Source: Chara braunii (Eukaryota > Streptophyta > Charophyceae > Charales > Characeae). From it: DNA of 37,683 nt. Within the stretch, counting starts at the first letter, position 1, and every line of letters starts with the position of its first letter. Shown one piece after another: positions 1 through 10,725 of this stretch. The stretch is taken from NCBI GenBank assembly GCA_003427395.1, contig BFEA01000319.1:1399260-1436942 (forward strand). The letters are read 5' to 3'. A program made the position numbers and the translations under genes. The notes beneath the pieces are model-generated. The model was not told where the DNA came from. It was given only the letters and a program-made list of their open reading frames with translations, and searched no databases.

Positions 1-85
<85 letters not shown>

Positions 86-340
86 CTCCTCCTCCCTCGT
101 CCTTTTTTTATTTTTTTTCGTCATCGCCATACAGCACCGGCAGGTCCTCCGCCTCCTTCTGCTTTCGTTTTCTTCTTCTGTCCCCCTCGTCCCCCTCCTT
201 TCATCTTCTTCTTCTTCGTCCTCCTCCTCCTCCTCTCGTCTTCTTCTCTCCTCCTCTCCTCCTCCTCCTCCTCCTCCTCTTCCTCCCCCTCCTTTCGTCT
301 TCTTCTTCCCTTCTCATCCTCTTCCTCCTCTCTCGCACAT
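1..340. repeat. (TC)n microsatellite grading into polypyrimidine tract
   Basis: Perfect TC dinucleotides fill the first 82 bases, followed by TCC and TTC/CTT trinucleotide runs to about 340. The apparent reading frames here encode only Glu/Arg/Lys-rich or Ser-rich low-complexity peptides and are not genes. Confidence 0.95.
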
Positions 341-497
341 CCTCCAGCCATATTGTACTGGCCACCATATCCTATTGCACGTTGTCTCCCGTTCGTTTTT
401 TTTCTTTTTCTTTTTCTGTGTTCGCAAAAAGGACGTAAGGGGGCAGACATCAGCTCCATTCACAACTGGCAATTGTGGTCTTCTTCTTCTTCTTCCG

Positions 498-801
498 ATA
501 TTTTTGCTTTCGTTTTTCCTTTGGTGTTGGTCCATGCATCCTCTACTTCAACGGCATTATGGCAGGCGGTGGCAGCGGTGTCGGCTGGGGGAGTGGCGGG
601 TGTCGAAGGACGAGAGGCAAAACGGCTGTAGAAAAAGGAAAAGGGCAATATATTTTTGCTTTTGTTTTTCCTTTGGTGTTGGTCCATGCATCCTCTACTT
701 CAACAGCATTATGGCAGGCGGTGGCAGCGGCGTCGGCTGGGGGAGTGGTGGGTGTCGAAGGACGGGAGGCAAAATGGCTGCAGAAAAAGGAAAAGGGCAA
801 G
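498..801. repeat. Two-copy tandem repeat, 152-bp unit
   Basis: The sequence starting at ATATTTTTGCTTT (498) recurs at 650 with only a few substitutions, giving two adjacent units of 152 bp. Both include CCTTTGGTGTTGGTCCATGC and a GGCAGGCGGTGGCAGCGG block. The unit length is not a multiple of three and no coherent protein spans both copies, so this is a non-coding tandem duplication. Confidence 0.9.
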
Positions 802-910
802 TTGCAAGCACCTCCACTACACCCGCATCGACAGTGACCTCCAAAGACCCCACACCGGCAATGGACCCCTCGTTGTTCGTTCCACAGGAAAAATGAGATC
901 AGTATGTCCA
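802..910. other. Short unassigned spacer
   Basis: A unique-looking stretch between the 152-bp tandem repeat and the compound microsatellite. No motif was recognised. Confidence 0.4.
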
Positions 911-958
911 AGTGTGTGTGTGTGTGTGTGTGTATGTGTGTGCGCGCGTGCGCGCGCG

Positions 959-1044
<86 letters not shown>
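911..1044. repeat. Compound microsatellite (GT)n-(GC)n-(GA)n
   Basis: GT repeats run from about 911, switch through alternating GC near 942-960, then pure GA to about 1036, ending in GACA units. Alternating GT/GC purine-pyrimidine sequence next to a GA tract is a classic candidate for Z-DNA beside H-DNA. That structural reading is inference. Confidence 0.95.
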
Positions 1045-1240
1045 TTTGATACTCAAGTCTCCCACCATAAGACTTTGTTTCCGGGAGGGGCTTCTCATCG
1101 TCCTTTGTTTGGTTCTTCTTCTTCGTCGTCGTCACCCTCCTCCTCCTCCTCTCCCTCAACCCCCTCCCCTCAGGGGACTGGCTGCTGCAACACACCCTCT
1201 TACCCCCTTGTCAAACCAACCCCACCTCCCCTCCCCTCAA

Positions 1241-1249
1241 CCCCCTCCC

Positions 1250-1299
<50 letters not shown>

Positions 1300-1320
1300 A
1301 CACACACACACAACACACAT
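1241..1320. repeat. Homopolymer C tract followed by (AC)n
   Basis: About 49 consecutive C residues (1251-1299) are followed by CA dinucleotides to about 1318. Proline- or glycine-rich frames across it are artefacts. A run this long is likely to be mis-sized by sequencing. Confidence 0.95.
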
Positions 1321-1385
1321 GCCTTTCACAAGTTTCTCTGCGGATTTGGGCTCCTCTCAGCGAGCGCAGTCCAACCCCATCTTCA

Positions 1386-1405
1386 AATAATAATAATAAT
1401 AATAA
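1386..1405. repeat. (TAA)n microsatellite
   Basis: Six to seven TAA trinucleotides, directly before a small hairpin cluster. Confidence 0.9.
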
Positions 1406-1420
1406 ATGGGACATTTTTTG

Positions 1421-1475
1421 GCTCGTCTGGTTTTGCCAGACGGACCCCCCCCCGGTCCGTCTGGACCGGACGTCG
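1421..1475. repeat. Paired short hairpins, possible transposon end
   Basis: CGTCTGG (1424-1430) pairs with CCAGACG (1436-1442) around a 5-nt loop. After a C run, GGTCC and GGACC form a second hairpin that contains GTCTGG again. Repeated GTCTGG/CCAGAC motifs like this can mark subterminal repeats of a DNA transposon, but no partner end or target duplication was found. Confidence 0.4.
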
Positions 1476-2218
1476 GCCTAACCCTCCTAGTTTACCCCTT
1501 TTTGTTTTTCCGGACATATTAGTGAAAATGGGAACGATACAGAAGATTCGCATGGCTCCAGTGCAAGCACTGCACACACAAATTGAGAAATGGTCCAAAG
1601 TGTTTTTCTATATAAAAAAGTTGCACCCCTTCAGAGCCTTTGAAAACCCCTTATATCCCTAAGACCCCTTCTTACACCCCTTGAGACTTCAACACAGTTT
1701 TTGGATGCAGGTTTGAATATGAGCTCCATTCAACATTTGCAAAATAAGTTTAAATAACTTTAAATAACTTTGTAGTCTGGGGATGTTGATACGTCTCCCT
1801 GGATCTTTTCTGAGTGGTCCGGATTTGTGTTCAAGGTGCCTGAGCTGTCTCCCTGCCGTTCGGCCTTCGAAAGCATGTTCCGGAGGTAGAATCAGAAAGT
1901 TTCCTGGGAAGTTTGATTTTTTGAGCTTTCAGAGGCAGGCCGATGGAGATTGGGTGTGGAGGCACCCTGTCAGCCCTGCACACTGGACCTACTTTTACAC
2001 TTGAAAACATGGCTAGAACAGAAGTTGAGAGTTAACTTGAAGGGGGAGTGTTCTCTGAACGTTGATAGTGGAATACCTTTCCAGGTTCTCGATGATTCTC
2101 GATGAAGAAGCCTTCATCCAGCAGTGAGGCCATGAGCAATTGGGACTGTCATTGGGGTGCTTGTGTGGGTTCCCCGCCTCAGCATTTCTTGCATTTCTTG
2201 TAAGGCCCTCCCCTCCTC
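1476..2218. other. Unassigned, no gene seen
   Basis: AT/CT-rich sequence with short ACCCCTT-like repeats around 1625-1690 and a duplicated AAATAACTTT near 1750. No reading frame resembles a known protein. Confidence 0.5.
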
Positions 2219-2287
2219 CGTGAAGCACGGATTCGAAACCGGCGACCTCGGCCTCAAGAGCCACGTCTCTTAGCCACTCCAGCCAGG
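2219..2287 (-). repeat. tRNA-derived SINE head or tRNA pseudogene
   Basis: On the minus strand an A-box-like GGCTGGAGTGGCTAAG is followed about 45 nt later by GGTTTCGAATCC, a near-perfect B box. The region between resembles D and anticodon arms, but the stems do not close properly and there is no matching acceptor stem. It therefore looks like an RNA polymerase III promoter fossil rather than a working tRNA. SINE body boundaries could not be found. Confidence 0.55.
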
Positions 2288-2838
2288 ACACTGTGTCCGA
2301 AAGTGGAACCATACTGGTCATTATATCCATCTCACCCCTGCAAGGGTACAGTGTGTTTCTAGCCCCAGAGAAAAGTACCTCGGAAGTAATTGTGGCTTAA
2401 ACCACGAGTTGTTGGAGCAACCTTTGAGAAAACGGGCACCGTTGAATTCGGAGCGACAAAAAGGCTTTGAGTCTTTGTCCTAAAAGGCTGGCGACACAGG
2501 CAAACCGGGCCCTGCGACAGCTTAGATTTCTTAGGTCCAGGGAAAAATCAGTGTCAGGGAGAAGAGGCTGGGGACAAATTGGTGGTCTAAGAAAAAGCTC
2601 ATGTGATGGGAACTTTGGAAACCCTTGGATGGTGATGATTAAGTCCTGGCATGACTGACTGTGCCCATGAGGTATTGTAATTGTATAGGCGAAGGAGCGG
2701 ATATGCAGCCTCATCGAGAGTGGTATTGATGATGGAGCAAAAGTTATCATCGATGGTCGAAACATCAAGGTAAGTTTCATCAGTCGAAATAATCTGGAAA
2801 ACAATACACCTTGCAGACATCTCTCATTCGTTTGTATG
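2288..2838. other. Unassigned, no gene seen
   Basis: Mixed-composition sequence. The longest open frame (2397-2804, minus) has no recognisable domain and no codon pattern suggesting a real protein. Confidence 0.5.
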
Positions 2839-2839
2839 A

Positions 2840-3415
2840 CTTCTGTCCTTCATTCCTTCCTCTCCCCCTCCACCCTCCCTCCCCCCTTCACTGACTCCAC
2901 CCTCCCTCCCTCCATCCTTCCCTCTCTTCTCTTCCTTCCTTCTTCACTTTCTGCTCTTCCTTCCTTCTTCACTTTCTGCTCTTTCTTCCTTCCCTTCTCT
3001 CCGTCTCTCCTTTCTTCCCTCCTTCCTCCTTTCTTCCTTCTCCCTTCTTTCTTCCTCGTTTCTTGCTTCCTGTTTCCGTTCTTCTTCCTTTCTTCCCTCC
3101 ATTGCTCAATGTATTCATTGTGATACCAAAGCCTCACATATTGAGTTCAATTTGCAGCTTCTCATCATCACCCCTTACCTTCCTTCCTTCCCTCTCTCCC
3201 CTCCCCTCCCTTCCCTTCCCTTCCTTCTCTCCCTTCCTCCGTCCCAACCCTCCCTCCGTCTCTCTCCTCTCTCCTATCCCTTCCTCCCCTCTCTTCCTTT
3301 CCTCCCTCCTGCCTCCACGCCCTCTTTACTCCCCCCTCCTTTCTTCCCTCACCGCTTCCTTCCTCCCCTCGCCTTCCTTCCCACCCTCTTCCTCACCTCT
3401 CTCCTTCCTCCCTGC
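2840..3415. repeat. Long polypyrimidine tract (CCTT/CTTC/TCCC-rich)
   Basis: Almost every base is C or T for about 280 nt. After a short interruption (about 3110-3165) the tract resumes to about 3415. Ser/Pro/Leu-rich frames on the plus strand and Arg/Glu-rich frames on the minus strand are composition artefacts. Confidence 0.9.
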
Positions 3416-4990
3416 AAGTATGATTATTATTTCTTGCAACAAGCCTACTACGGGCAGCAAGGAACTGGGAGAGTAAGAAGAGGAACATCATGGCAAGGAA
3501 GAAATGGGTATCAAAACTCAAGAACCGGTTGGCAGAACGAACAAAAGGTGGGCATGATATGCAGGGTAAAAAACAATCGGAACAAATGATGGCAGGAAGG
3601 AGGAAGTGGTAGTTTGCGAATGTCCAAAAGACTACCTTCCTAAACTAGAGGGGTTTGACAAAAAGTACACAGTGCTACTCACATTTTAAGGAAAGAGTCG
3701 GGGCCTGAACCACCCTGCCGAATCACAGTGGCTCTTGGAGAAATTAAGGAGTCTGGAGCAGATCACTGGGGCAGAATGGGAAGTCTCCTTCCAGTCATGA
3801 AGATGAAAACGTCATAGTGGTTGTCTGTCAGGACCCTTCATATGCTGACTTTCTAAGGAACAAAACTTTCACCTGCAAGTCCTTAGTCGTTTCAGTCTAC
3901 CCATGGGAACCGGACACTCCCTTTGGAATCTCACCTTCTCCTTTTAGTACTTTTCGGTGCAGTTTGACAATGTGCACGAAGGTCTGCATGGGGTGGCATT
4001 AAAGTAAGACTAGAACTGGAGTACGGTCAGTTCTAAATGGTTAAGTGGATTATAGCCATTCCTGATTTCCTGATCCCGCAACACAACACGATGACAGTCT
4101 GCTTGGATCTGAAAAATGGAACCCCACCACGACTATCAGCCAACGTTTTTTTTTTTTTTTTTTTTAAAGCCCAAGTACAGGTTGTTGCTGAGGTTGGATA
4201 CGAGACATATGACAGTTGTCTTCGGTAGTCGGCCATGTGGTTATCCAGATGATCTACAGAGGACGTCATTCCTTACGGGACTCCCTCCCAACCTACGACT
4301 ATTTCATCATTAGTTCCTGGCGCCCCTCCACCCCCACGATCCTACCTCTAGTGTCTATCTCTCAGGATTGTGACCCCACAATCATCTTGACGGAGGCAAC
4401 CTGACCGGACAGCGGATGCAGGTACCAAGGCTAAGCCGGACCTAATTACCTCACTCAGCCCTGATTGAAGCATAGTCGGACAAACCCTGCCGCCCGGGTA
4501 CTTCGGGCTCTAGGTATAGACATTCTTCTACAAGTTCCGTAGGTAGACCCCAACCCTATCCCCCCCCCAAATTGTCATGTTATTCGTTATGTGAACCGCT
4601 GTCTGTTTGCGACCTAGAAGTTCTAGCATATTGTCCGCATATGTACGCCCCCCTATCCGCCCTCTACCTATAAGTGTCCTCCTAGACCCCTCTCTGATCG
4701 CATTGGGTTGTTCAAGTTGTAACCTACTTGTTGTACCGATGCGGTCCCAAGACATCCCCCTTGACACTACTTCTTCCACCCAATGAAAGCTACCACCCAC
4801 CCCTAGTGGTTACCCATCATCAGAGCAGGACAACCCCAATATGCTCCGGCTCCGCTCGCTCATACCCTTGAATGCCGTGGCACCAACTCCCTTCCACATG
4901 GCGCCCTTCGAAGCCAGGCTTACCAAACCCCATTACCCCCACTACCTACTCCATCTAGAACCGACCCATATCCATTATGTGCTTGATCAG
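3416..4990. other. Unassigned, no gene seen
   Basis: No conserved domain, RNA gene or mobile-element terminus was recognised. A T homopolymer lies at about 4147-4165 and could be the tail of a minus-strand retroposed fragment, but no flanking duplication was found. Confidence 0.5.
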
Positions 4991-4997
4991 ACTACTT

Positions 4998-5067
4998 GGA
5001 CTTGAATCCTGGATCTCCCCCCATCATCCATACAGCCCAAGCTCAAACCAACTGAGCTACCGTGACA
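4998..5067 (-). repeat. tRNA-derived SINE head
   Basis: Read on the minus strand, TAGCTCAGTTGG (5059-5048) is a perfect plant-type A box. GGATTCAAGTCC (5009-4998) is a B box at normal spacing. The acceptor strands do not pair, so a functional tRNA is unlikely. It is the first of three such heads within 500 bp. Confidence 0.65.
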
Positions 5068-5285
5068 ACTGGTATTGACCGGGGGACAATCATCTGAACA
5101 ATCCACGGACCAAGAACCTTGGAACAACCCCTCATACCCCAGACCCAACATACAACAATCCTGGACTGAATCCCTAGGGTGGTGCGGCAGTGTCTGTAAT
5201 CCTTACCGTACACCAATCCCAAGGCTAAGGTGTGTACACCCGTGGGTCGGTCAATGCCTGCCGGTGTCCATGCACGAGGCTGTGG

Positions 5286-5360
5286 AGTTTTGAACCCACA
5301 ACCTCAGACCACAATGCGCATTTCCAACCAGTGCTCTACCCACTGAGCTAATCAGCTATA
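5286..5360 (-). repeat. tRNA-derived SINE head
   Basis: The minus strand carries TTAGCTCAGTGGGTAGAGC (D-arm/A box) and GTGGGTTCAAAAC (degenerate B box). The region between is longer than in a normal tRNA and lacks a clean anticodon arm. It sits about 230 bp from a similar head in the same orientation. Confidence 0.6.
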
Positions 5361-5429
5361 GCAGACAACAGGTTTTTTGTCGTACACCATACGGGTTGAA
5401 ACAATGTTGCCATTTCCAAGCCCAAGCAG

Positions 5430-5790
5430 GCTAGCTCAGTTGGTTGAGTACGTAAGTGGTATTCAGGAGGTCGTGGGGTTGATTCCCCACGTCCTCCATC
5501 CGATCCCCCACGGCCCCCTGAGTTACATTTGGGTTTCACCAGTGAAGGCTTGGGCCTCCTGGCCAGGTTGTGAAAGCAACGGCGTGCGCTTTCCAGCTCG
5601 TGCCCGGTGTTAGGAGCTGGGGTACTGATCCTCCCATAGAGCAGATTTGAGTAGGCTGGGAATTCAGACCCATAACCCTTAGTGTTCCCTTCTCGGAAGG
5701 TGTGTATATATGAGGAAAAATTGAGAGAAAAAAATACAGCTGTCCTCCGATGAGGAGACTACAGCTTCTTTTTTATAAAAATTTAAAAAA
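5430..5790 (+). repeat. tRNA-derived SINE with body
   Basis: Plus-strand A box TAGCTCAGTTGG (5432-5443) and degenerate B box GGTTGATTCC (5477-5486) begin the element. A tRNA-unrelated body of about 250 bp follows and ends in an A/T-rich stretch near 5770-5810. This head-body-tail order is that of a SINE. The family could not be named and no target duplication was confirmed. Confidence 0.6.
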
Positions 5791-5811
5791 TAAACATAAA
5801 AAATGTTTTAA

Positions 5812-6313
5812 ATGTTGCCATTTCCACCACCAGCAACCCATTTGCTTCAAATGCAGATAAAGAAGACACCTAGGGACAAGGCCCGAATTTTCCAAAAAAT
5901 TGGAAACAACCGAACCCAGAGAAGTAAGGCAAAGGAGTATGGCTGAAGTGGAAGGGGAGCTAGGCTTTTGGTATGTAAATTACTAAATTCTCAGTACATC
6001 AGATGGGTGTTTGATGACAAACTGCCATGCCCACACTGGTTCTGGGTGTCTTGGAGGGGGAACCAACTCAAAGGCCAAACATCTGCCTTCCACTCAACAG
6101 TAAGTGGCAAACGCAGAGAATCGAGAAGAAATCAGCGAAACTTTCGCCAAGGATGCCATCCTGACCATCGAAAGAATCCGAGAGGAAAGAAGGGTGAAGG
6201 ACTTGATGATGGATTTGACTGAAATAGGGGAGATGGCTGAAAGAAACTCAGTTGAAACCAAGAGGAGAAGAAAGGAGGGAGGAATTGAATTTGACTCAAC
6301 AGCAAAACCCTAA
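5812..6313 (+). pseudogene. Decayed zinc-knuckle ORF (LINE ORF1/gag-like fragment)
   Basis: One frame running to the stop at about 6311 contains PICFKCR followed by a stop, RRHLGTR and PEFSKK. This matches the layout of a CCHC zinc knuckle (CX2CX4HX4C) with the last Cys lost and a stop in the middle. The same frame, with two further stops, continues into a charged, helix-rich C-terminal part (AILTIERIREERR, then DLTEIGEMAERNSVETKRRR). LINE ORF1 and retrotransposon Gag proteins both carry such knuckles. The fragment lies just upstream of the gypsy element and is probably an older insertion that the element landed beside. The family assignment is inference. Confidence 0.35.
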
Positions 6314-6355
6314 AGGCAGACCAGTTCGACTTTTATTTTATTTATTTTATTTTAT

Positions 6356-7289
6356 TTCAAGGCATAAGGCCCCGACGAGCCCCTTTGGGCCCTGTAAGCA
6401 GCACTGTCGGCCGCCCTAAGTGAAGGCAGGCTCGACCAAGGCCAAGAGGCTTACTTTTCGGCCACCACGCAACTGGGGAAATTCAGGCAGTTGCGCAGCG
6501 CCAGTTGTTAAGAGCGCCCAGGCCCTGGCTGCCTTTTCATACGTAACCGAGGCAGGCCCTGGGCCAGATACAGAACATGGGCCAAACACAGGCTGTGGGC
6601 AGTTGGACACAGGCAACCGTCACAGGCCCTGGGCCTGATTCGTTTGGACCGAGGCTCAGCCTCTCGGGGCCTACCGGAAGCTTCTGGGCAGGGGCCCAGC
6701 GCAGCCAGGGCACACGCAGCAGGCAGGCCACTTCCATTTAGGAAAGTGCCTTCCCCCGCATTTGGCATTCGGACACTGGCTGCATGCTGCGCAAGCGCTG
6801 CTGCGCTAAACGCTGGCCAGCGCTCACACGCTCACGGGCGAGCTGGATGAGCAGGCAGCCATAGCCGAGCTGCGCTCCATTATGCTGGATGGGGCGCATG
6901 GTGGTCCTTGGGTGCATGTGGCATCTGTGAGTGGGGGATCGAGGTTGTGAGTGATACGAGAGACATACCTGGTGCTTGAGGCGAACGGCGTTGGCCGAGA
7001 TCTGCTCGTACTGTGGGGAGCTGTTGACGTCACCAGCAGCATTGTAGATAGGCAAGATATGATCTGCCATTTGTAGTCTGGGCGCAGAGCACCAGATAGG
7101 ATGTCGACATTGGTTCTTTGTTGATGATGATGAGACTATCCCAACATTGTCACTTGGGAGCTTTTGCTGTGCTCTTATTTGGTGAAACTCGTGTTACAAT
7201 TCTGCTTCTGGTTCGAGGTCACGACTATCTGGTTTCATGTGTATGATCTGCTTGGTTTCTGAAGTTCGCTATCGCTCATTTTCCTTGCA
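6356..7289 (+). repeat. 5' LTR of the gypsy element
   Basis: The 934-bp LTR ends in CCTTGCA, the inverted complement of TGCAAGG at the start of the 3' LTR. The first two bases here are TT instead of TG, a probable point mutation. It matches 14113-15130 along its full length except for an 86-bp duplication in the 3' copy. GC-rich repeats with GGCCCTGGGC-like palindromes occupy the first half (about 6510-6680). Confidence 0.93.
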
Positions 7290-7292
7290 ATT

Positions 7293-7304
7293 TGGTATCG
7301 GAGC
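7293..7304 (+). other. Primer binding site (initiator tRNA-Met type)
   Basis: TGGTATCGGAGC lies 3 nt after the LTR end. It matches the usual plant PBS complementary to the 3' end of initiator tRNA-Met (TGGTATCAGAGC) at 11 of 12 positions. This supports the LTR boundary and a tRNA-Met-primed reverse transcription. Confidence 0.9.
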
Positions 7305-8547
7305 TGTGGTACGGTGCGCCAATCTGACGCTTGTCTTCTGCCTATGCGGTACATGCATGCGGTCTGCTAGGTGAGCGGCTGTAGGGAGTGTGTAGTGAGG
7401 AGGGCGAAGGCAAGCAGGCGACCCAGGAGGTGAGGGGTATCGCCAGGAAGGCTACGTGGTGATTATTGGGTGTTCGCAGTGTGATGAGAACTATCTAATG
7501 TGCGATTGATGCTGAGGTGGAACGGCGGTGTAATGCTGGTTGTGCCGAAGCAGCGACTGGTCATCACAATCGGCATCATGTCATCTGGTGAGAATATCTG
7601 TGGTTGGGGGCAGCTATTTTGAGGTACGTTGCTCTTAACCTTATCTACCCTCTTCGACACTTCTTACCGTGAGGATGTGTGTTCTGTCTTGAGAGTCCTC
7701 TCATGTGAGGAGTTGAGTGCGCTCAACCTTGAGAGTCGGCATTGTTCACCTGGAGCATCTGGAAGGAGAGGGCGGAGCAATCTGAAGGGCCCTGGACAAA
7801 GCACTGGGTCACGGTCACCATGCCAACCCACCAGGAGTAGAGCACGCATGCATTGCTGCTTTGTCCTTTGTCTGCCTGCTGCGCTGATAGATAGGTGATG
7901 AGGGGCAGGCCAGCCCTACAGGGGAAACGAGTACCGGGCATCTATAAATAAGCATCGGCGAGGTTACCTTCCACTGGCTGTGATCGTCGTCCTGTCTGCG
8001 GCGTTAAATATTTCCTGAGGACTTCGGGAGCCGTCCTTAAACACCTCTTGATCAGCCAATTGGTCGGTGTAAGGCTCTGCACGCGAGGGTAAACATTGTG
8101 TAGGGCTGGCCAGCTCAGCATACACTCGGGGCACATGGGTGGGCCGTGTGCACGCCTCGCACGCTATCTAGATTGCTCAGGAACGCTAACGTCAAGTAAC
8201 AATCAGAAAGAATTGAGGGAGGGGTAGATTCCAGGTGATAAGATCGGGACAAATCCCATTCTGCCAACAGCCCAACAAATGATTCTATTTTTATTTTGAT
8301 TCGTTAGATGTTACAACCATTGACATCTGACAGACAACAATAGTTAGAAATCTGCTTTCTTTTTCGTGGACTAATTAATAAAAAATAGTTTTGTTTGTAG
8401 GAATCTGAACTTACCTGTTGGACCCAACTGTGTATATTCTGACATAGCCACCAACTAATGATTTATTTATTTCAAATTGGTTTGTGCACTATGTTGCGGT
8501 AGGCATTGAGAGTGTCCTAGTGCATACCTTGTACAATGTTGTAGCTT
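7305..8547 (+). other. Untranslated leader of the gypsy element
   Basis: About 1.24 kb separates the PBS from the gag start. No open frame here looks like Gag. The leader would carry packaging and dimerisation signals in an active element, but no specific structure was identified. Confidence 0.7.
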
Positions 8548-9852
8548 ATGAGTGACAGGGAGGTTCCTGACGAGGACGATAGTATCTTGCGATCAGCTAG
8601 ACGCCCATTGGCCCACGTGGCATTAGGACCCGAGGGTGACAGGTTTCTGTTCCGCCAGCTTAGGCAGAGACAGCAGCAGCAGCGGAGAGCTAGGGCCGCA
8701 GAGGCAAGCAGGGCATTCGCAAGCGAAGCCGCTACTTCATCAGTCATGGCCGCTGCTGCGCAGCAAACCTCTCAGGCTAGTAGTTCAGGGACTGTAGGGG
8801 CGATGGTTGCAAAGACCCTGAGTCGGTTCGCTGGTGTAATGGCGAGCCAGCAGTTAGTGCTAACCCCCGAAGAGGTCGCCATACAGAGAGCAAGTGCTGA
8901 GAAGGCTTTAGATGAGAAACAGGCAGAGAAAGATAGGATGATCAGAAGAAGGACTAGGATGCAGAGGAGACAAGCGAACATTAGGGAGTTAGAGGGGATG
9001 AACATGACCAATATGTTTGTCGATGTGAGGGTCGTGCGGACAGCCCTATTAGATGTAGTGGAGGTGCAGGACTACCACACATCCCTCTTGCAAGACATTC
9101 AGCGAAGCTTGGCCATGCTGACCGAGCGTGTTCAGGTAACACAATCGCCACCAGGGCCCGGTGCCTGGCCAGTGGTACAGCCTCCTCCTGTTGTCCCACT
9201 GGTAACTGGAGTATCCCCATTCATCCCTCCAACTTCGGTGCAGGCTGCTTTCCTAGGTGCGCCTTTGACAGGCGGGTTCTTAACAGGTCCTAGCGTTCAG
9301 ATTCCTGTACAGTCAGTGTATTCTCAACCTCCGTTGCAGACTGCTGTAACTGGGCAGCCTGCACAACCGCAGGGCACACAACCCCAACAGTAGCTAGTGC
9401 AGCAGCCTGCGCCCCAGGGTTCACAGCCTGGAGTGGTGCAGGTACCGGGACAAAGCAAGTGGGTTCCGAAGACAGCCATCGCCTCACCTAAACCCTTCTC
9501 AGGGGATAAGAGGGGCGAAGACCTTGACACATGGTTGAGGTCAGTGTCAGTCTATGTTAAGTGTAAGTTGACCTTGTCGCACGAGGAAGTGCTTGTGGCT
9601 GCCTCCTACCTTGAGGGGAGCGCAGCAAGATGGTTAAGCAGGCTAGTGCAACTACAGGGGTACGATCATGAATTCCGTGCTGGGGCAGTCAACCAGAAAC
9701 TGGAGGACTTCCTTAAGCTAGTGGAGGAAAGGTGGAATGATCCTCAAAAGGCCCAAAAGGCCACTGATGCGATCCTGACTTTGAGCAATAGACTGTTCAA
9801 GTCAGTAAGGGATGCCACAGACGCAGTAGTGCGTCTGATCTGTGTGCCTTGA
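8548..9852 (+). pseudogene. gag: gag pseudogene of the gypsy element
   Basis: The frame opens with ATG at 8548 (MSDREVPDEDDS) and runs 281 codons to a TAG at 9391. It then continues in the same frame to 9852. The N-terminal half is charged, with Gln-rich stretches, and a Pro/Gln-rich linker follows. After the stop comes the conserved Gag core of the Retrotrans_gag type: PKPFSGDKRGEDLDTWLRSV, YLEGSAARWL and FLKLVEERWND. In an active element Gag forms the virus-like particle. The internal TAG most simply derives from CAG by a C-to-T change, so this copy would give only a truncated product. The start is chosen because it is the first Met in the Gag frame after the leader. Confidence 0.85.
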
Positions 9853-10725
9853 GTACGCTATGACCCCTAGGTCTTGCTAACCACTTACCTGAGATGTCTT
9901 CCTATGCCACTCAGGAATCAATTGGTGGGTGAGGCTAACATCAATGTGCACAACTTTCCCTCTTTTAGCAAGAAGGCCCTAGACCTGGAGGCAAAGATAG
10001 GGCATGGACATTAACCCACGACGGATGGAAGAAAGAAAGCATTGCCTCCCAACTGGAAGGCGAAGGGTCACATCATGTTCGTCGATAACGATGGTTCCAC
10101 CATCGAACTTGATGACGGCTTCCAGGAGGGAGTAGGTTCAGAGGCGGGCGGGGCAAAGGCTTTAGGGGGTGGAGTGTCGTTGCCTCGGTCCAAAAAGGTA
10201 AGGTGACCGGTCGACGTCGCGGAGGCTCCCGGTCTAGGAGTCAAGTTGACCCCAACGCTCCTCCATGGGAGAAAGCAGGTCTCACCGAGGACGTGTGGAG
10301 AGATCGGTAAACCCGGCAGGCTTGTATCCGTTGTGGGCAATATGTCCATAATCGGTTCAAGTGCCCCGCCTACAATGGGGCAGGCGATGCGATCCTCCGC
10401 TTCTCAGAGTAGCAATGTGGCCAGCAGTTTTGGCACCGCGGGGTCCCCGTTAACCACTTATGTGGGAATAGTAGTTGTTTCTGCTAGGGTCGAGGTGGTG
10501 GACACACCCTCACCACCTCGAGAGATGGCCCAAGCTACTGACTCCATTGTCGTCCCGCAAACACATTTGGACCTAGCGATCCTCTGTTCGCTAAATGTGT
10601 TTGAGTCCTTAAAGGAGCTAGAGGAGGAGTGGTCTAGATCGCACCCACTAGCTTCTTGGACGGCCATGGCCAAAGCCCCTAAGGGTGAGTTGTTCATCGG
10701 CGAGATAGTCATCGGCGGCTGCTAG
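9853..10725 (+). pseudogene. gag: Gag C-terminus / nucleocapsid region, frameshifted
   Basis: A canonical CCHC zinc knuckle, CIRCGQYVHNRFKC (CX2CX4HX4C), is encoded at 10323-10364. It lies in a different frame from the Gag core (8548-9852) and from the protease downstream, so at least two frameshifts flank it. The knuckle normally binds genomic RNA during packaging. The frame of the downstream protease opens at 10246 and holds a TAG at 10723. Sequence between 9853 and 10245 is decayed Gag with no continuous frame. Confidence 0.75.

Noticed and set aside
904-1662. Pro- and Glu/Arg-rich frame of about 250 codons
   Set aside because: It spans GT, GA and poly-C microsatellites. The peptide is entirely low-complexity and frame-dependent.
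2219-2287. Functional tRNA-Leu/Ser gene
   Set aside because: A and B boxes are recognisable, but the acceptor and anticodon stems do not pair properly.
2836-3589. Ser/Pro/Leu-rich frames on the plus strand
   Set aside because: They are a product of the polypyrimidine tract, and the reverse strand gives equally long Arg/Glu frames.
6420-7070. Several overlapping open frames on both strands of the 5' LTR, repeated in the 3' LTR
   Set aside because: GC-rich LTR sequence without stops. The same frames recur at 14266-14886 because the LTRs are duplicates.
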